Origin: a virus
Length of the DNA: 64,000 bases
Reading direction: 5' to 3' (one strand)
IMG/VR virus record: IMGVR_UViG_3300025914_000010
Location: 1-64,000 of that record
Positions 22,535 through 29,366 of this stretch are shown in pieces (the first letter of the stretch is position 1; each line of letters starts with the position of its first letter). Made by a program: the position numbers and the translations under genes. A model generated the notes under the pieces. It had not been told where the DNA came from. It was given only the letters and a program-made list of their open reading frames with translations, and did not search any database.

Positions 22535-22730
22535 AAAATATACGCTTGTACCGCTGCCTGATGGCCGATGGAAGTGCCACGAGAACCAGATGCGCAGTTC
22601 ATGGAGCTACGGCGCAACGCCAAACGAAGCGATTGAAAACGCTCGTGTGTGCTTCGAGAATTTCAAAGCATTCTGCGCACGGATGGAAGAATTGTATCCG
22701 AGCCTGAGCGATAAGGCGAGCAACCAATGA
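22518..22730 (+). CDS. HicB-like small protein (paralog of 340-579)
   Basis: GTG start with GGAGG upstream; 70 residues. YTLVPLPDGRWKCHENQMRS and the C-terminal FKAFCARMEELYP align with the protein at 340-579. No HicA partner is beside it. Function is unknown. Confidence 0.65.
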   Translation: MKLKPEKYTLVPLPDGRWKCHENQMRSSWSYGATPNEAIENARVCFENFKAFCARMEELYPSLSDKASNQ

Positions 22731-22828
22731 CCTTCCCCGCGCACCCGCCGCTGCTTCTATGGCCAATGCCGCAGAGACAGGCGAGGCGGGCGGTCCGGGG
22801 GAACTCGGATACGAAGAGGAGGAGAGAG

Positions 22829-23143
22829 ATGAGCAATAATCTGGAAGTCAAAGCAACGCTTGATGGGCCATCAGTAACCGAGGCGATAACGAAGGCGATT
22901 CTCGACAGCGTTCTCGGTCAAGAGATCGAGAAGGAAGTCAAGAGTTATGTCAGCAAGTTGCACAATTCGTACAACAGTCCGCTTGAGTCTACGGTTAAGC
23001 GCATCGTGGATGAAGAGTTGTACAAGGTCATCACAATGGACTACATGGACCAAATCCGAGCCGTCATTCGCGAGAAGGTAGACGAGAAGATGGTCAGTAT
23101 TATCGTAGAAAAAGCGTGGGAATCGTTCGAAAAAAGGTGGTAG
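22829..23143 (+). CDS. Hypothetical protein, last early gene
   Basis: ATG at 22829 is preferred for the AGGAGGAGAG before it; an ATG at 22727 with an ATGA overlap would add 34 residues. 104 residues, helical throughout and highly charged, ending WESFEKRW. It meets the late leftward genes 47 bp later. Confidence 0.6.
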   Translation: MSNNLEVKATLDGPSVTEAITKAILDSVLGQEIEKEVKSYVSKLHNSYNSPLESTVKRIVDEELYKVITMDYMDQIRAVIREKVDEKMVSIIVEKAWESFEKRW

Positions 23144-23190
23144 CGGATTAGGGCACTACCGCGCCGCAATCAAATCCATCTGCCCGTACG

Positions 23191-24771
23191 TCAAGACGCC
23201 TCAACCTCCACCAGCCGCGCATACCCGTCGGTAGCAGTATTTACCACCAGCCGGAACTTGCTGCTCGTAAAGGAGGCAAACGTCACCGTGCGCTTCACGA
23301 GCCGGTTGCCGGTCACGCTTGCAAGCGTCTGCCACTTGCTGCCGTCCCACCCGAGCACATCGAACGCGGTGACCCCGTACAGGCTGAACGTCGTCGCATC
23401 GGTCGGCTCGATCGGCGACGCGAGGTTATCTTGCAGCGTCGTGACGGTGAACTGAGAGAACGCGACAGGCTGTGGGAAGTCGAATTCCACCCACTTCGGA
23501 AACACTCCCTGCTGGCCGTCGTTCCACCCGCCGCCCGGCGCACCTTTGCCCCAGTTCGCCCCCTTGTGATCCCCGTCCACAAGGTTCGAAAGCGGGAACA
23601 TGCCCGACAGGTACGTGCTGGACGCGGACATGGAAGCAGAGGCGAGGGCGTTGCCGGGCAGCGGAGCAGGCCCGACAGTTTGCAGGGCGGGCACAGCCGC
23701 AATCACCTGCGTCTTGAACGCCTCCATCTCAGCCTTGAACGCAAGGAAATCTGCCTGGCTCATATCGTCTCCTATCATCCGACGGAGCGTTCCGTCACCG
23801 ATTCCGGTCGCAAGCGACTGCGAGTATTGCGTATGGGCGCGCTGGACGATCTTTCCGATCGGCGTCTGCTCGTCCCAACCGGACAGCGTTCCGCCGCCCC
23901 ATGCGTTGTACCAGACGAACTGCGAGCCACCGGCGAGCGCCGCCCGCATCAGCGGCCAAACGTCCCACTGCCACGCCCACGAGCAGAACAGCATCAGGGC
24001 GCATGTCTGCACCTTCCCACTCGCGAAGTCGTGCTCGCTCCCGATGTTGTACTCCCCGATCCCGCCGTCGTCTCCGCCGCGGCTAATCCCTCCGTCGAAC
24101 AGTGCCCCTGCGAGGAACGACTTCCCGGCGTTCACCGTGAACCAGTGGTACGCGTCATCGACATTCGTGAAGTCGAGGTTGTCGATCGCGCCGCCGACCA
24201 CATCGGTAAGGTCCGCCGTCAGTTTGTTCGTCAATCCAGCGAACAAGTAGTCGAGGTAGCACACGAGCGCGGCGCGTGGGCTGTAGGAATAGGCTCCGGT
24301 TCGGTAGTCGTGGTTACGATCGAGGTAGGCGTCGATGGCGGCTCCGGGGTCCGGGACAACATTGCTCATATCGTCGAAGTAGACGCGGCTGACCGATCGG
24401 ACGGCGGCTGTCGGCCAGAATCCCCACGCGCCGTTGACGCCCTCGAAGTGATCCGTGGCAGAATTGAAGCCCCAGCCGTCGAGAGTGTCGGTGGCGTAGA
24501 CGCAATCGATCGATCCAGCGCGTTCGATGTGTCCATCCGGGTCCCAGGTGACGGACGGAATAGCGACCTTCCCCCATATCTGAACGTGGTCGGGGGCCAG
24601 CGCGTGAATGCGGGCGGCTACGTCGGTGACGGAGACAGAGGCGTCAAGGGTGATCTGCGTGATAGAATGCCCTTCGTTTCTCGCGTCCTGCGCCCAGCGG
24701 AACAATCGCGTCGAGTTGCGTGCCTGGGTTGCGGTTTCTGTGATGGAGAGAATGTTCAACCCAGTCTCCAC
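23191..24771 (-). CDS. Virion-associated protein with C-terminal F5/8C (discoidin) domain
   Basis: 526 residues, overlapping the endolysin end by 16 bp. Residues about 1-350 look like a large secreted or TIM-barrel-like enzyme domain without motifs I can name (FDDMSNVV, NHDYRTGAYSYS, WYNAWGGG). Residues about 395-526 (SSTYLSGMFPLSNLVDGD, GWNDGQQG, WVEFDFPQPVAFS, VEVEAS) form an F5/8 type C carbohydrate-binding domain. It may bind or degrade host surface glycan. Being the last late gene, it could also act in lysis. Confidence 0.6.
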   Translation of the reverse strand: METGLNILSITETATQARNSTRLFRWAQDARNEGHSITQITLDASVSVTDVAARIHALAPDHVQIWGKVAIPSVTWDPDGHIERAGSIDCVYATDTLDGWGFNSATDHFEGVNGAWGFWPTAAVRSVSRVYFDDMSNVVPDPGAAIDAYLDRNHDYRTGAYSYSPRAALVCYLDYLFAGLTNKLTADLTDVVGGAIDNLDFTNVDDAYHWFTVNAGKSFLAGALFDGGISRGGDDGGIGEYNIGSEHDFASGKVQTCALMLFCSWAWQWDVWPLMRAALAGGSQFVWYNAWGGGTLSGWDEQTPIGKIVQRAHTQYSQSLATGIGDGTLRRMIGDDMSQADFLAFKAEMEAFKTQVIAAVPALQTVGPAPLPGNALASASMSASSTYLSGMFPLSNLVDGDHKGANWGKGAPGGGWNDGQQGVFPKWVEFDFPQPVAFSQFTVTTLQDNLASPIEPTDATTFSLYGVTAFDVLGWDGSKWQTLASVTGNRLVKRTVTFASFTSSKFRLVVNTATDGYARLVEVEAS

Positions 24772-25355
24772 CCGCCGCCGTCACCGTTACTTAGATCACC
24801 GTCCGCCGACATGCCCGCGATTGTCGCCGCCGCAAGCTGCTTCAAATTCCAGTCGAGGTATTTGCGCGACCCACTCCAGCCGCCGCTCTGAGCGAGCCAC
24901 GTCCAAGATACGTACCCTGCGCTCTTAAGCCCCGCACAGACCGCCCCAGAGCCGTAGACGCCCACATTGTAGGTGTCCTTGCCAATCTGCCCGTGACGTT
25001 GCAGGCTATCCCTCACGCCCTTGAAGTAATCGACCACCGTCGCCGCCGGAACGTCGCAATCGACCGCGAAGTAGATCGGTGCGCTGAACGGCTGGCCGAT
25101 GTGCTGCGCGAACGCGAACGCGGCGGCTCCGTCGAGGATGCCTTGCTGGTAGGTGAAGAAGGAGGCATGGTCGCCGGCACTCTCCCAGACGGTCACTACC
25201 GCGAGGAGGGCTTTCGAGAGTGCCTGCACTTCTGCGATCGTCATGTTCTTCCATGCGCTGTGGCTGATGTACCTCGCGACAAAACTATAGCCGAGACTCT
25301 TGATCTCGGCTATGTGGGGCGTGCAATTCTGCGTAGTATCAAGACCTTTGTTTGT
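24756..25355 (-). CDS. Endolysin, DUF1906 glycoside hydrolase-like
   Basis: ATG at 25355 gives 199 residues. GLDTTQNCTPHIAEIKSLGYSF, RYISH, VTVWES, FAQHIGQP, IYFAVDCDV and NVGVYGSGAVC are typical of DUF1906 (Rv2525c-like) TIM-barrel hydrolases used as phage lysins. Asp and Glu residues of the barrel strands are present. No signal peptide, so a holin is needed. Confidence 0.8.
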   Translation of the reverse strand, partial: TNKGLDTTQNCTPHIAEIKSLGYSFVARYISHSAWKNMTIAEVQALSKALLAVVTVWESAGDHASFFTYQQGILDGAAAFAFAQHIGQPFSAPIYFAVDCDVPAATVVDYFKGVRDSLQRHGQIGKDTYNVGVYGSGAVCAGLKSAGYVSWTWLAQSGGWSGSRKYLDWNLKQLAAATIAGMSADGDLSNGDGGGWRLG

Positions 25356-25357
25356 CA

Positions 25358-25456
25358 TCAGTGAGAAATCCCAAGCACCTGCCGCCCCACCAGCCAACAG
25401 AACACGATCATCGCGATGACGGTGAGCAGGGTTACAATCTCTTTCAGGCGGTCCAT
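25358..25456 (-). CDS. Tiny membrane protein, possible holin helper
   Basis: 32 residues, nearly all one membrane helix (IVTLLTVIAMIVFCWLVGRQ). It ends one codon before the endolysin start. No strong ribosome-binding site is visible. Size is small for a holin; position suggests a lysis role. Confidence 0.5.
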   Translation of the reverse strand: MDRLKEIVTLLTVIAMIVFCWLVGRQVLGISH

Positions 25457-25539
25457 AAGGCGGTATCTGTGTGCAGCGTCAGTACAGCGCTCGACACGAA
25501 ATCGAGCGTTATTACGAGAAGTCGGGGGCCAAATAACAG

Positions 25540-25570
25540 AAAAGCCTCGCTCCGATGAGGGAACGAGGCT
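25540..25570 (-). terminator. Rho-independent terminator
   Basis: On the minus strand AGCCTCG and CGAGGCT (25570-25564, 25549-25543) pair around a 14-nt loop and TTTTCTG follows. It separates the gene at 25661 from the lysis genes. Confidence 0.7.
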
Positions 25571-25579
25571 GCTCGGCAA

Positions 25580-25623
25580 GTTACTCGGAAATTACTCGGA
25601 AGTTACTCGGAAGTTACTCGGAA
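25580..25623. repeat. Four tandem 11-bp repeats
   Basis: GTTACTCGGAA repeats at 25580, 25591 (first base A), 25602 and 25613 without gaps. One turn of helix per unit suggests cooperative protein binding on one face. TTTGATCTCTGCGG follows at 25628. Confidence 0.85.
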
Positions 25624-25660
25624 GGTTTTTGATCTCTGCGGGCCGGTCGCTTAATCCGGC

Positions 25661-25984
25661 TCAGACTGCCCGATTTGTCCGCGCCCGGTGGTTGACTAAA
25701 CTCCGGTTCGTCGGGTGCCTGTAAGTATAGGTAGTCACTCCTATACCCTGTCTTCCTGGAGTGAGCGTGTCGATTAAAGGGAGCCAGCCTTCGTTGCCCT
25801 TCCACGCCGCCGCAGAGATCAAACCGGTTTTCACTGCCGAACCATCCCAAGGGCAGGTAAAGGGTTCCTGTTGGCCGCGACTTTCGTCTCGCACCCTCCA
25901 CGTCAGGCATCTTTCAGCGACAGTGAAATCGGTAGAGGCATATAGGGAGCCTAACGCTTCACACGGCATGAAGCCGAGTTTCAT
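25661..25984 (-). CDS. Hypothetical protein, possibly frameshifted
   Basis: 107 residues from ATG 25984, just past the tRNA. CPWDGSAVKTGLISAAAWKG and IDTLTPGRQGIGV look coding. An alternative frame from about 25740 down to 25614 (APDEPEFSQPPGADKSGSLS) also looks coding, so a frameshift near 25740 is possible. No known family. Confidence 0.45.
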   Translation of the reverse strand: MKLGFMPCEALGSLYASTDFTVAERCLTWRVRDESRGQQEPFTCPWDGSAVKTGLISAAAWKGNEGWLPLIDTLTPGRQGIGVTTYTYRHPTNRSLVNHRARTNRAV

Positions 25985-25991
25985 GCCTCTA

Positions 25992-26065
25992 TAATGGCGG
26001 CGCGATTCGAACGCGCACTGTGCAGGGTTTAAGCCTGCTGTCTCCTGCCGTTGGACTACGCCATC
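25992..26065 (-). tRNA. tRNA-Leu (anticodon TAA), short variable loop
   Basis: GATGGCG (26065-26059) pairs with CGCCATT, with one G-U at the end. The D-arm starts GTCCAACGGCAGGAG. The anticodon arm is GCAGG-CTTAAAC-CCTGC, giving anticodon TAA. The variable loop is only ACAGT, and the T-arm is GCGCG-TTCGAAT-CGCGC. CCA is not encoded. Bacterial tRNA-Leu normally has a long variable arm, so identity should be checked. Confidence 0.85.
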
Positions 26066-26070
26066 GAAGC

Positions 26071-26219
26071 GCAGTCACCTCCGACACGGGTAAGGCGAAA
26101 GAGGTGACTGCTTGTGCGAGGTGGTATGGATGGAACTGTAGGTTAAACGCAAATCGTCCGAATCCGACTCGGAAAATCTAGGTCCTAGACAGCCCACCAC
26201 GACTCACATATCTATTATA
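26071..26219 (-). promoter_or_regulatory. tRNA promoter and 5' leader hairpin
   Basis: GGGGTATAAT gives a leftward -10 (TATAAT 26219-26214) with no clear -35. The leader contains palindromes (TCTAGGACCTAGA; TCCGA/TCGGA) and GCAGTCACCTC (26071-26081) pairing with GAGGTGACTGC (26101-26111), six bases before the tRNA. The hairpin may guide RNase processing. Confidence 0.55.
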
Positions 26220-26228
26220 CCCCACCAG

Positions 26229-26441
26229 TCACCTGCTCACCGTCCGCAGTCCGCTTCCCGCCCAACCGCCCAACCGCCCCAGCAACTCCTCCTCGCCCAG
26301 CCGCTCGGCGTCGGCGGCTATCTGGCGGTCCCAGGCGTCCTGATCGGCCTGCAACTCAGCACGCGCTTCGGCGAGTAGATTCGGGTATTCCGGGTCGTCT
26401 TTGTAGCGGCGGCTGACGAGTTTGGCGGCAGGGCAGGTAAT
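26229..26441 (-). pseudogene. 5'-truncated coding fragment
   Basis: A leftward frame of 71 codons reads like protein (KLVSRRYKDDPEYPNLLAEA, DRQIAADAERLGEEELLG) but no ATG, GTG or TTG start lies near its 5' end before an in-frame stop at 26460. It probably is the C-terminal remnant of a gene cut by rearrangement near the homing cassette at 26529. The family is unknown. Confidence 0.45.
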
Positions 26442-26528
26442 GGCTGTTGTGGGTCCGTATCAATCGGCGGCGTCAATAGTGATTATCGATTTCTGTTAAA
26501 TTGACCAGAATGCTTGTCGAGTAGTCTA

Positions 26529-26628
26529 CTAATTTTGATCTCAAATCAGGTATAATTTAGCAGACAAAACAAAAGCCCCCGCGACGGCTGGAACCGTCCG
26601 GGAGCGTGACACCGAAAGGGTAATTTCG
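26529..26628 (+). promoter_or_regulatory. Homing cassette promoter and leader
   Basis: Positions 26529-26556 match 48869-48896 in 26 of 28 bases and include TTTGATCTCAAA and GGTATAAT. The leader has a GACGG/CCGTC hairpin (26578-26602). CGAAA (26613-26617) pairs with TTTCG (26624-26628), holding the GGG of the ribosome-binding site in its loop just before the ATG. Confidence 0.7.
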
Positions 26629-27255
26629 ATGTGTAAGAAGTTTACCTCAACCCAGAACCACAGTCGCACGTGCTTGAATTGTGCCCAACCACTCAAACGC
26701 GGCAGTATAAAATATTGCTCAAAAATCTGCCACGATGCTGCTCAAACAATCAATCCCGTTGTGAATTTCTGGAACCATGTAAGCAAATCCAACATGTGTT
26801 GGATTTGGACAGGTTCATTAACAAGACAAAACGGTTATGGCAATTTTGCGTACCGCACGAACGGAAAACGCACGTATTGCAATGCTCATCGGTATTCTTG
26901 GGAGATACATTTCGGGTGCGTGCCTGCTGGAGTGTGCGTTTTACATAGATGCGATAATCCGCAATGTGTAAATCCTGACCACCTGTTTCTTGGCACGCAT
27001 AGAGATAATTCGCAAGACATGGTTTCTAAAGGACGACAAGCGTTTGGTGACAGGCATGGCTCCCACATTCAACCTGAAACTGTTCAGCGTGGGGAAGATA
27101 ACGGCAACTCCAAACTTACGCCTGAAATTGTACTTGAAATTCGTCGCCTGTATTTGATCGAAAAAGTCAAATCACTGGTGATTGCCAACAAATTCAATAT
27201 CTCCCAAGTTACCGTGACAAATATTGCACATCGCCGATCTTGGCAACATGTTTAG
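26629..27255 (+). CDS. Free-standing HNH homing endonuclease
   Basis: 208 residues. An N-terminal treble-clef finger (CLNCAQPL...CSKIC, about 15-35) precedes an HNH core: CWIWTGS, NAHRYSWEIHFG, VLHRCDNPQCVNPDHLFLGT, all key His and Asn present. A C-terminal HTH (IRRLYLIEK...ISQVTVTNI) probably reads DNA. Rightward, opposite to its neighbours; it ends 4 bp inside the leftward gene at 27252. Confidence 0.85.
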   Translation: MCKKFTSTQNHSRTCLNCAQPLKRGSIKYCSKICHDAAQTINPVVNFWNHVSKSNMCWIWTGSLTRQNGYGNFAYRTNGKRTYCNAHRYSWEIHFGCVPAGVCVLHRCDNPQCVNPDHLFLGTHRDNSQDMVSKGRQAFGDRHGSHIQPETVQRGEDNGNSKLTPEIVLEIRRLYLIEKVKSLVIANKFNISQVTVTNIAHRRSWQHV

Positions 27256-27467
27256 TCTGTATCCGTAACCGGTGGGGGGCTGACAACCTCCGTTTTCGTC
27301 ACACTCTGCACGCTCTGAGGTTGCAGGCTCTCCTGTGGCACGAGCACACCGAGCAATACCAAAAGAAGGTGCTCTATGATCGGCGGTACGGGCTGCTTCG
27401 CTACACCGAGCGCGATTTCCGCAACGACGCAGAGGGCCATGATGATTACGAGCGGGTTGAACTTCAT
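27252..27467 (-). CDS. Two-helix membrane protein, holin-like
   Basis: ATGA overlap; 71 residues. Two hydrophobic segments (about 5-23 and 33-46) with a short turn, then a Pro/Ser/Thr-rich tail. Consistent with a class II holin or anti-holin near the lysin cassette. A second candidate is at 28235. Confidence 0.55.
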   Translation of the reverse strand: MKFNPLVIIMALCVVAEIALGVAKQPVPPIIEHLLLVLLGVLVPQESLQPQSVQSVTKTEVVSPPPVTDTD

Positions 27468-27730
27468 GGCGCGGCCGGCTCCTGCCCGGTTTGCGGAGGG
27501 TCCGGCGTCGTGGTCGGCAGTACCGGCGATTGCGGGACGAGCGGCAGAGGTGCGCCAATTGCCGTAGTGTCTTGTCCGACATCCATTGGCTGATAGTTGC
27601 CGCTTGACGTGTAGGTGATCAGCGGCACGAACAGTCCCGCGAGATCGGAGTACAGTTCTCGCGCTTCGTCGATCGGCAACGTGATCGTCGTGCCGTCGCG
27701 GAGGGTTTTGGTGATGCTGATGTTGCTCAT
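27464..27730 (-). CDS. Hypothetical protein
   Basis: ATG at 27730; 88 residues. An N-terminal strand part (ISITKTLRDGTTITLPIDEA) and a Pro-rich end. It is transcribed away from the leaderless gene at 27745; the two starts are only 14 bp apart. Confidence 0.6.
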   Translation of the reverse strand: MSNISITKTLRDGTTITLPIDEARELYSDLAGLFVPLITYTSSGNYQPMDVGQDTTAIGAPLPLVPQSPVLPTTTPDPPQTGQEPAAP

Positions 27731-27745
27731 GCTATAATCCACCTA
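27730..27745 (+). promoter_or_regulatory. Extended -10 promoter, leaderless
   Basis: TGCTATAAT (TATAAT 27733-27738) is an extended -10 box. Seven bases on is the A of the ATG at 27745. No ribosome-binding site is present, so translation should be leaderless. Confidence 0.65.
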
Positions 27746-27936
27746 TGGAAACAAACTTGGATGGTTGGCTAATCACCGACGCTATCGCCCACCTGCTAAA
27801 ACTCGCAGCCCCGCCTTCAGACTGCCCACAGAAGCCCGTAGAAGCCACGCACAGCGTCGATGCGGACGAGGGTGGGTATTGGGGCTTCTGTGACGTGTGC
27901 GGTCATACGTGGCAGTTTTGCGAGTGTCCTGACTAG
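27745..27936 (+). CDS. Small zinc-binding protein, lone rightward gene
   Basis: 63 residues with CDVCGHTWQFCEC near the end, a zinc-knuckle-like site. It lies alone and rightward in the leftward late block with its own promoter, and so may be expressed from the prophage. Function is unknown. Confidence 0.65.
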   Translation: METNLDGWLITDAIAHLLKLAAPPSDCPQKPVEATHSVDADEGGYWGFCDVCGHTWQFCECPD

Positions 27937-28232
27937 GGCTTGCCGTACTTAGCCTCAGCCGCCTGCATCATCGCTCTGGATTTCTGAAACGGATCTCCGC
28001 CGCCCTCGATGGTCTTCACGACATCCCCGCGTATCACGCCCGCCTCGTCCGCCGCCTCCGAGAGCCACTGCATCGCAATCGCCTTGAGCGTCGCCACTTC
28101 ATCGGGCTTGTCGTGGCCGACCGCGAAGACGAGCATTCGCGCGAAGTCGGCACTGTACTGCAAGCCGCGCTCCACACCCTTTTCTACTCCGGGGACGATG
28201 CCGCCGAGTAGGGAACCGAAATCGAATGCCAT
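27933..28232 (-). CDS. Hypothetical protein
   Basis: ATG at 28232 with AGGGAGG upstream; 99 residues. An N-terminal hydrophobic glycine-rich part (FGSLLGGIVPGVEKGVERG) and a helical body. It follows the holin candidate and may be a lysis or tail accessory. Confidence 0.6.
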   Translation of the reverse strand: MAFDFGSLLGGIVPGVEKGVERGLQYSADFARMLVFAVGHDKPDEVATLKAIAMQWLSEAADEAGVIRGDVVKTIEGGGDPFQKSRAMMQAAEAKYGKP

Positions 28233-28234
28233 TG

Positions 28235-28408
28235 TTAGCCTCCCTTTCCGCCGAACACCGCGTACCCGAGAATACACAAATCAATGACAACCAACATGAA
28301 CGCCCCGTTGTGGTACAGCGGGCGGTTCGCCTCCGGTGCAAAGTTGACGCCGAGTGCTGCTAAAATCAAGAGCAGTGTAGAAACGATAAAGACGACTGTC
28401 AGTAACAT
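28235..28408 (-). CDS. Holin candidate (two membrane helices)
   Basis: ATG at 28408 with AAGGAG 8 nt upstream; 57 residues. Helix one is LLTVVFIVSTLLLILAAL, then a short loop (NFAPEANRPLYHNG), then helix two FMLVVIDLCILGYAVFG, ending GGKGG. This is a class II holin layout. It lies between a coiled-coil membrane protein and the lysis region. Confidence 0.6.
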   Translation of the reverse strand: MLLTVVFIVSTLLLILAALGVNFAPEANRPLYHNGAFMLVVIDLCILGYAVFGGKGG

Positions 28409-28426
28409 CTCGATTACTCCTTCCTC

Positions 28427-28918
28427 CTACCCAATCACATCGCTCTCCGGGTGCAGCAAATTCATCTGCCGCCGCAGGCTCTCGCACTCTCCAGCCAACC
28501 TGCGGTTCTCGTTGCGTAGGTTGGCGAACTCGGTGTCCCGGTCTTTCATCGCGGCGCGCAGGTCGGCGTTCTCGGTCATCAGCCGCGCGTTCTGTTCCTG
28601 TACGGCGACAATCTCCCGCCGCGCCGCCAGCGTCTCGTTGCGCGACGTGTTTAACTCCGATTCGATGCCGCGAAACTTCTGGCTGAATTCTGCTTCCATG
28701 CTGCGCATCGTGTTTTCAACCGTGTCGAACCGCTCAACCGCCTTCAGTTCGCGATCCTGCGCGAGCCGCTTGTCGGTGTCCTTGCTTTCGAGTATCTTGC
28801 TGAGAAGCGAATAGCGGCTTGTCACGAACGCGGCGATGACTGCGCCGGAAACGGTGACGATCGCGAGGAACGCCGCAAAAAACGTGGGGAAGTTCCAGCC
28901 GGGAGTAAAGGTGGGCAT
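28427..28918 (-). CDS. Membrane-anchored coiled-coil protein, spanin-like
   Basis: ATG at 28918; 163 residues. One N-terminal membrane helix (FFAAFLAIVTVSGAVIAAFV, about 12-31), then a long charged coiled coil (about 40-155). This matches inner-membrane spanin subunits, although length exceeds most. It could alternatively be a tail-associated membrane protein. Confidence 0.6.
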   Translation of the reverse strand: MPTFTPGWNFPTFFAAFLAIVTVSGAVIAAFVTSRYSLLSKILESKDTDKRLAQDRELKAVERFDTVENTMRSMEAEFSQKFRGIESELNTSRNETLAARREIVAVQEQNARLMTENADLRAAMKDRDTEFANLRNENRRLAGECESLRRQMNLLHPESDVIG

Positions 28919-29024
28919 AGGCTGTTTTCCTCGTAAGGTCAGGGTGCCATCCATAGCCGTAAATCTCCGTCCTGAGAAATCTAATGGCAGGGATAGATGC
29001 GCCGGGCAGGTGGAAAACTCGTTG

Positions 29025-29366
29025 TCAGTCCTTAATCAGAACGCCGACCGTCGGCGTCTCAGTGTCGTCGTCCCAGTGCGCCTTAAATTTCAGGTAGTAC
29101 CATTGGCCGGAAATCAACCCGAGCGTGGTTGGGTCGAAGTCCTCGAAACTCACGTACCACGTCGTATCAGCCGCCGTCGTGCCCGCCTGATTGACAAACC
29201 CGCCGGTTGCATCCGTGATCGGCGGCGTCCCAGCAGGCGCGTTGCTGCCGTCCACGAGCGAGCAGGTGACGGCGGTGATGGTGGTCGCCTCTCGGAACGT
29301 GATCGTCGCCGCCACGTCTTTGACGCTGCCCTGCCGTCGCGTGATGAGACTGTCTGCTTGGATCAT
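29025..29366 (-). CDS. Putative virion/fibre accessory protein
   Basis: ATGA overlap with the SGNH gene; 113 residues, beta-rich (ATITFREATTITAVTCSLVD, TTWYVSFEDFDP). Resembles small phage structural or fibre-associated proteins. No family is fixed. Confidence 0.55.
   Translation of the reverse strand: MIQADSLITRRQGSVKDVAATITFREATTITAVTCSLVDGSNAPAGTPPITDATGGFVNQAGTTAADTTWYVSFEDFDPTTLGLISGQWYYLKFKAHWDDDTETPTVGVLIKD

Noticed and set aside
23431-24891. Long rightward open frame opposite the F5/8C protein
   Set aside because: It mirrors the leftward gene, is Arg/Val-rich with no motif and has no ribosome-binding site. High GC makes such antisense frames common.
25580-25623. CRISPR array
   Set aside because: Units are 11 bp with no spacers.
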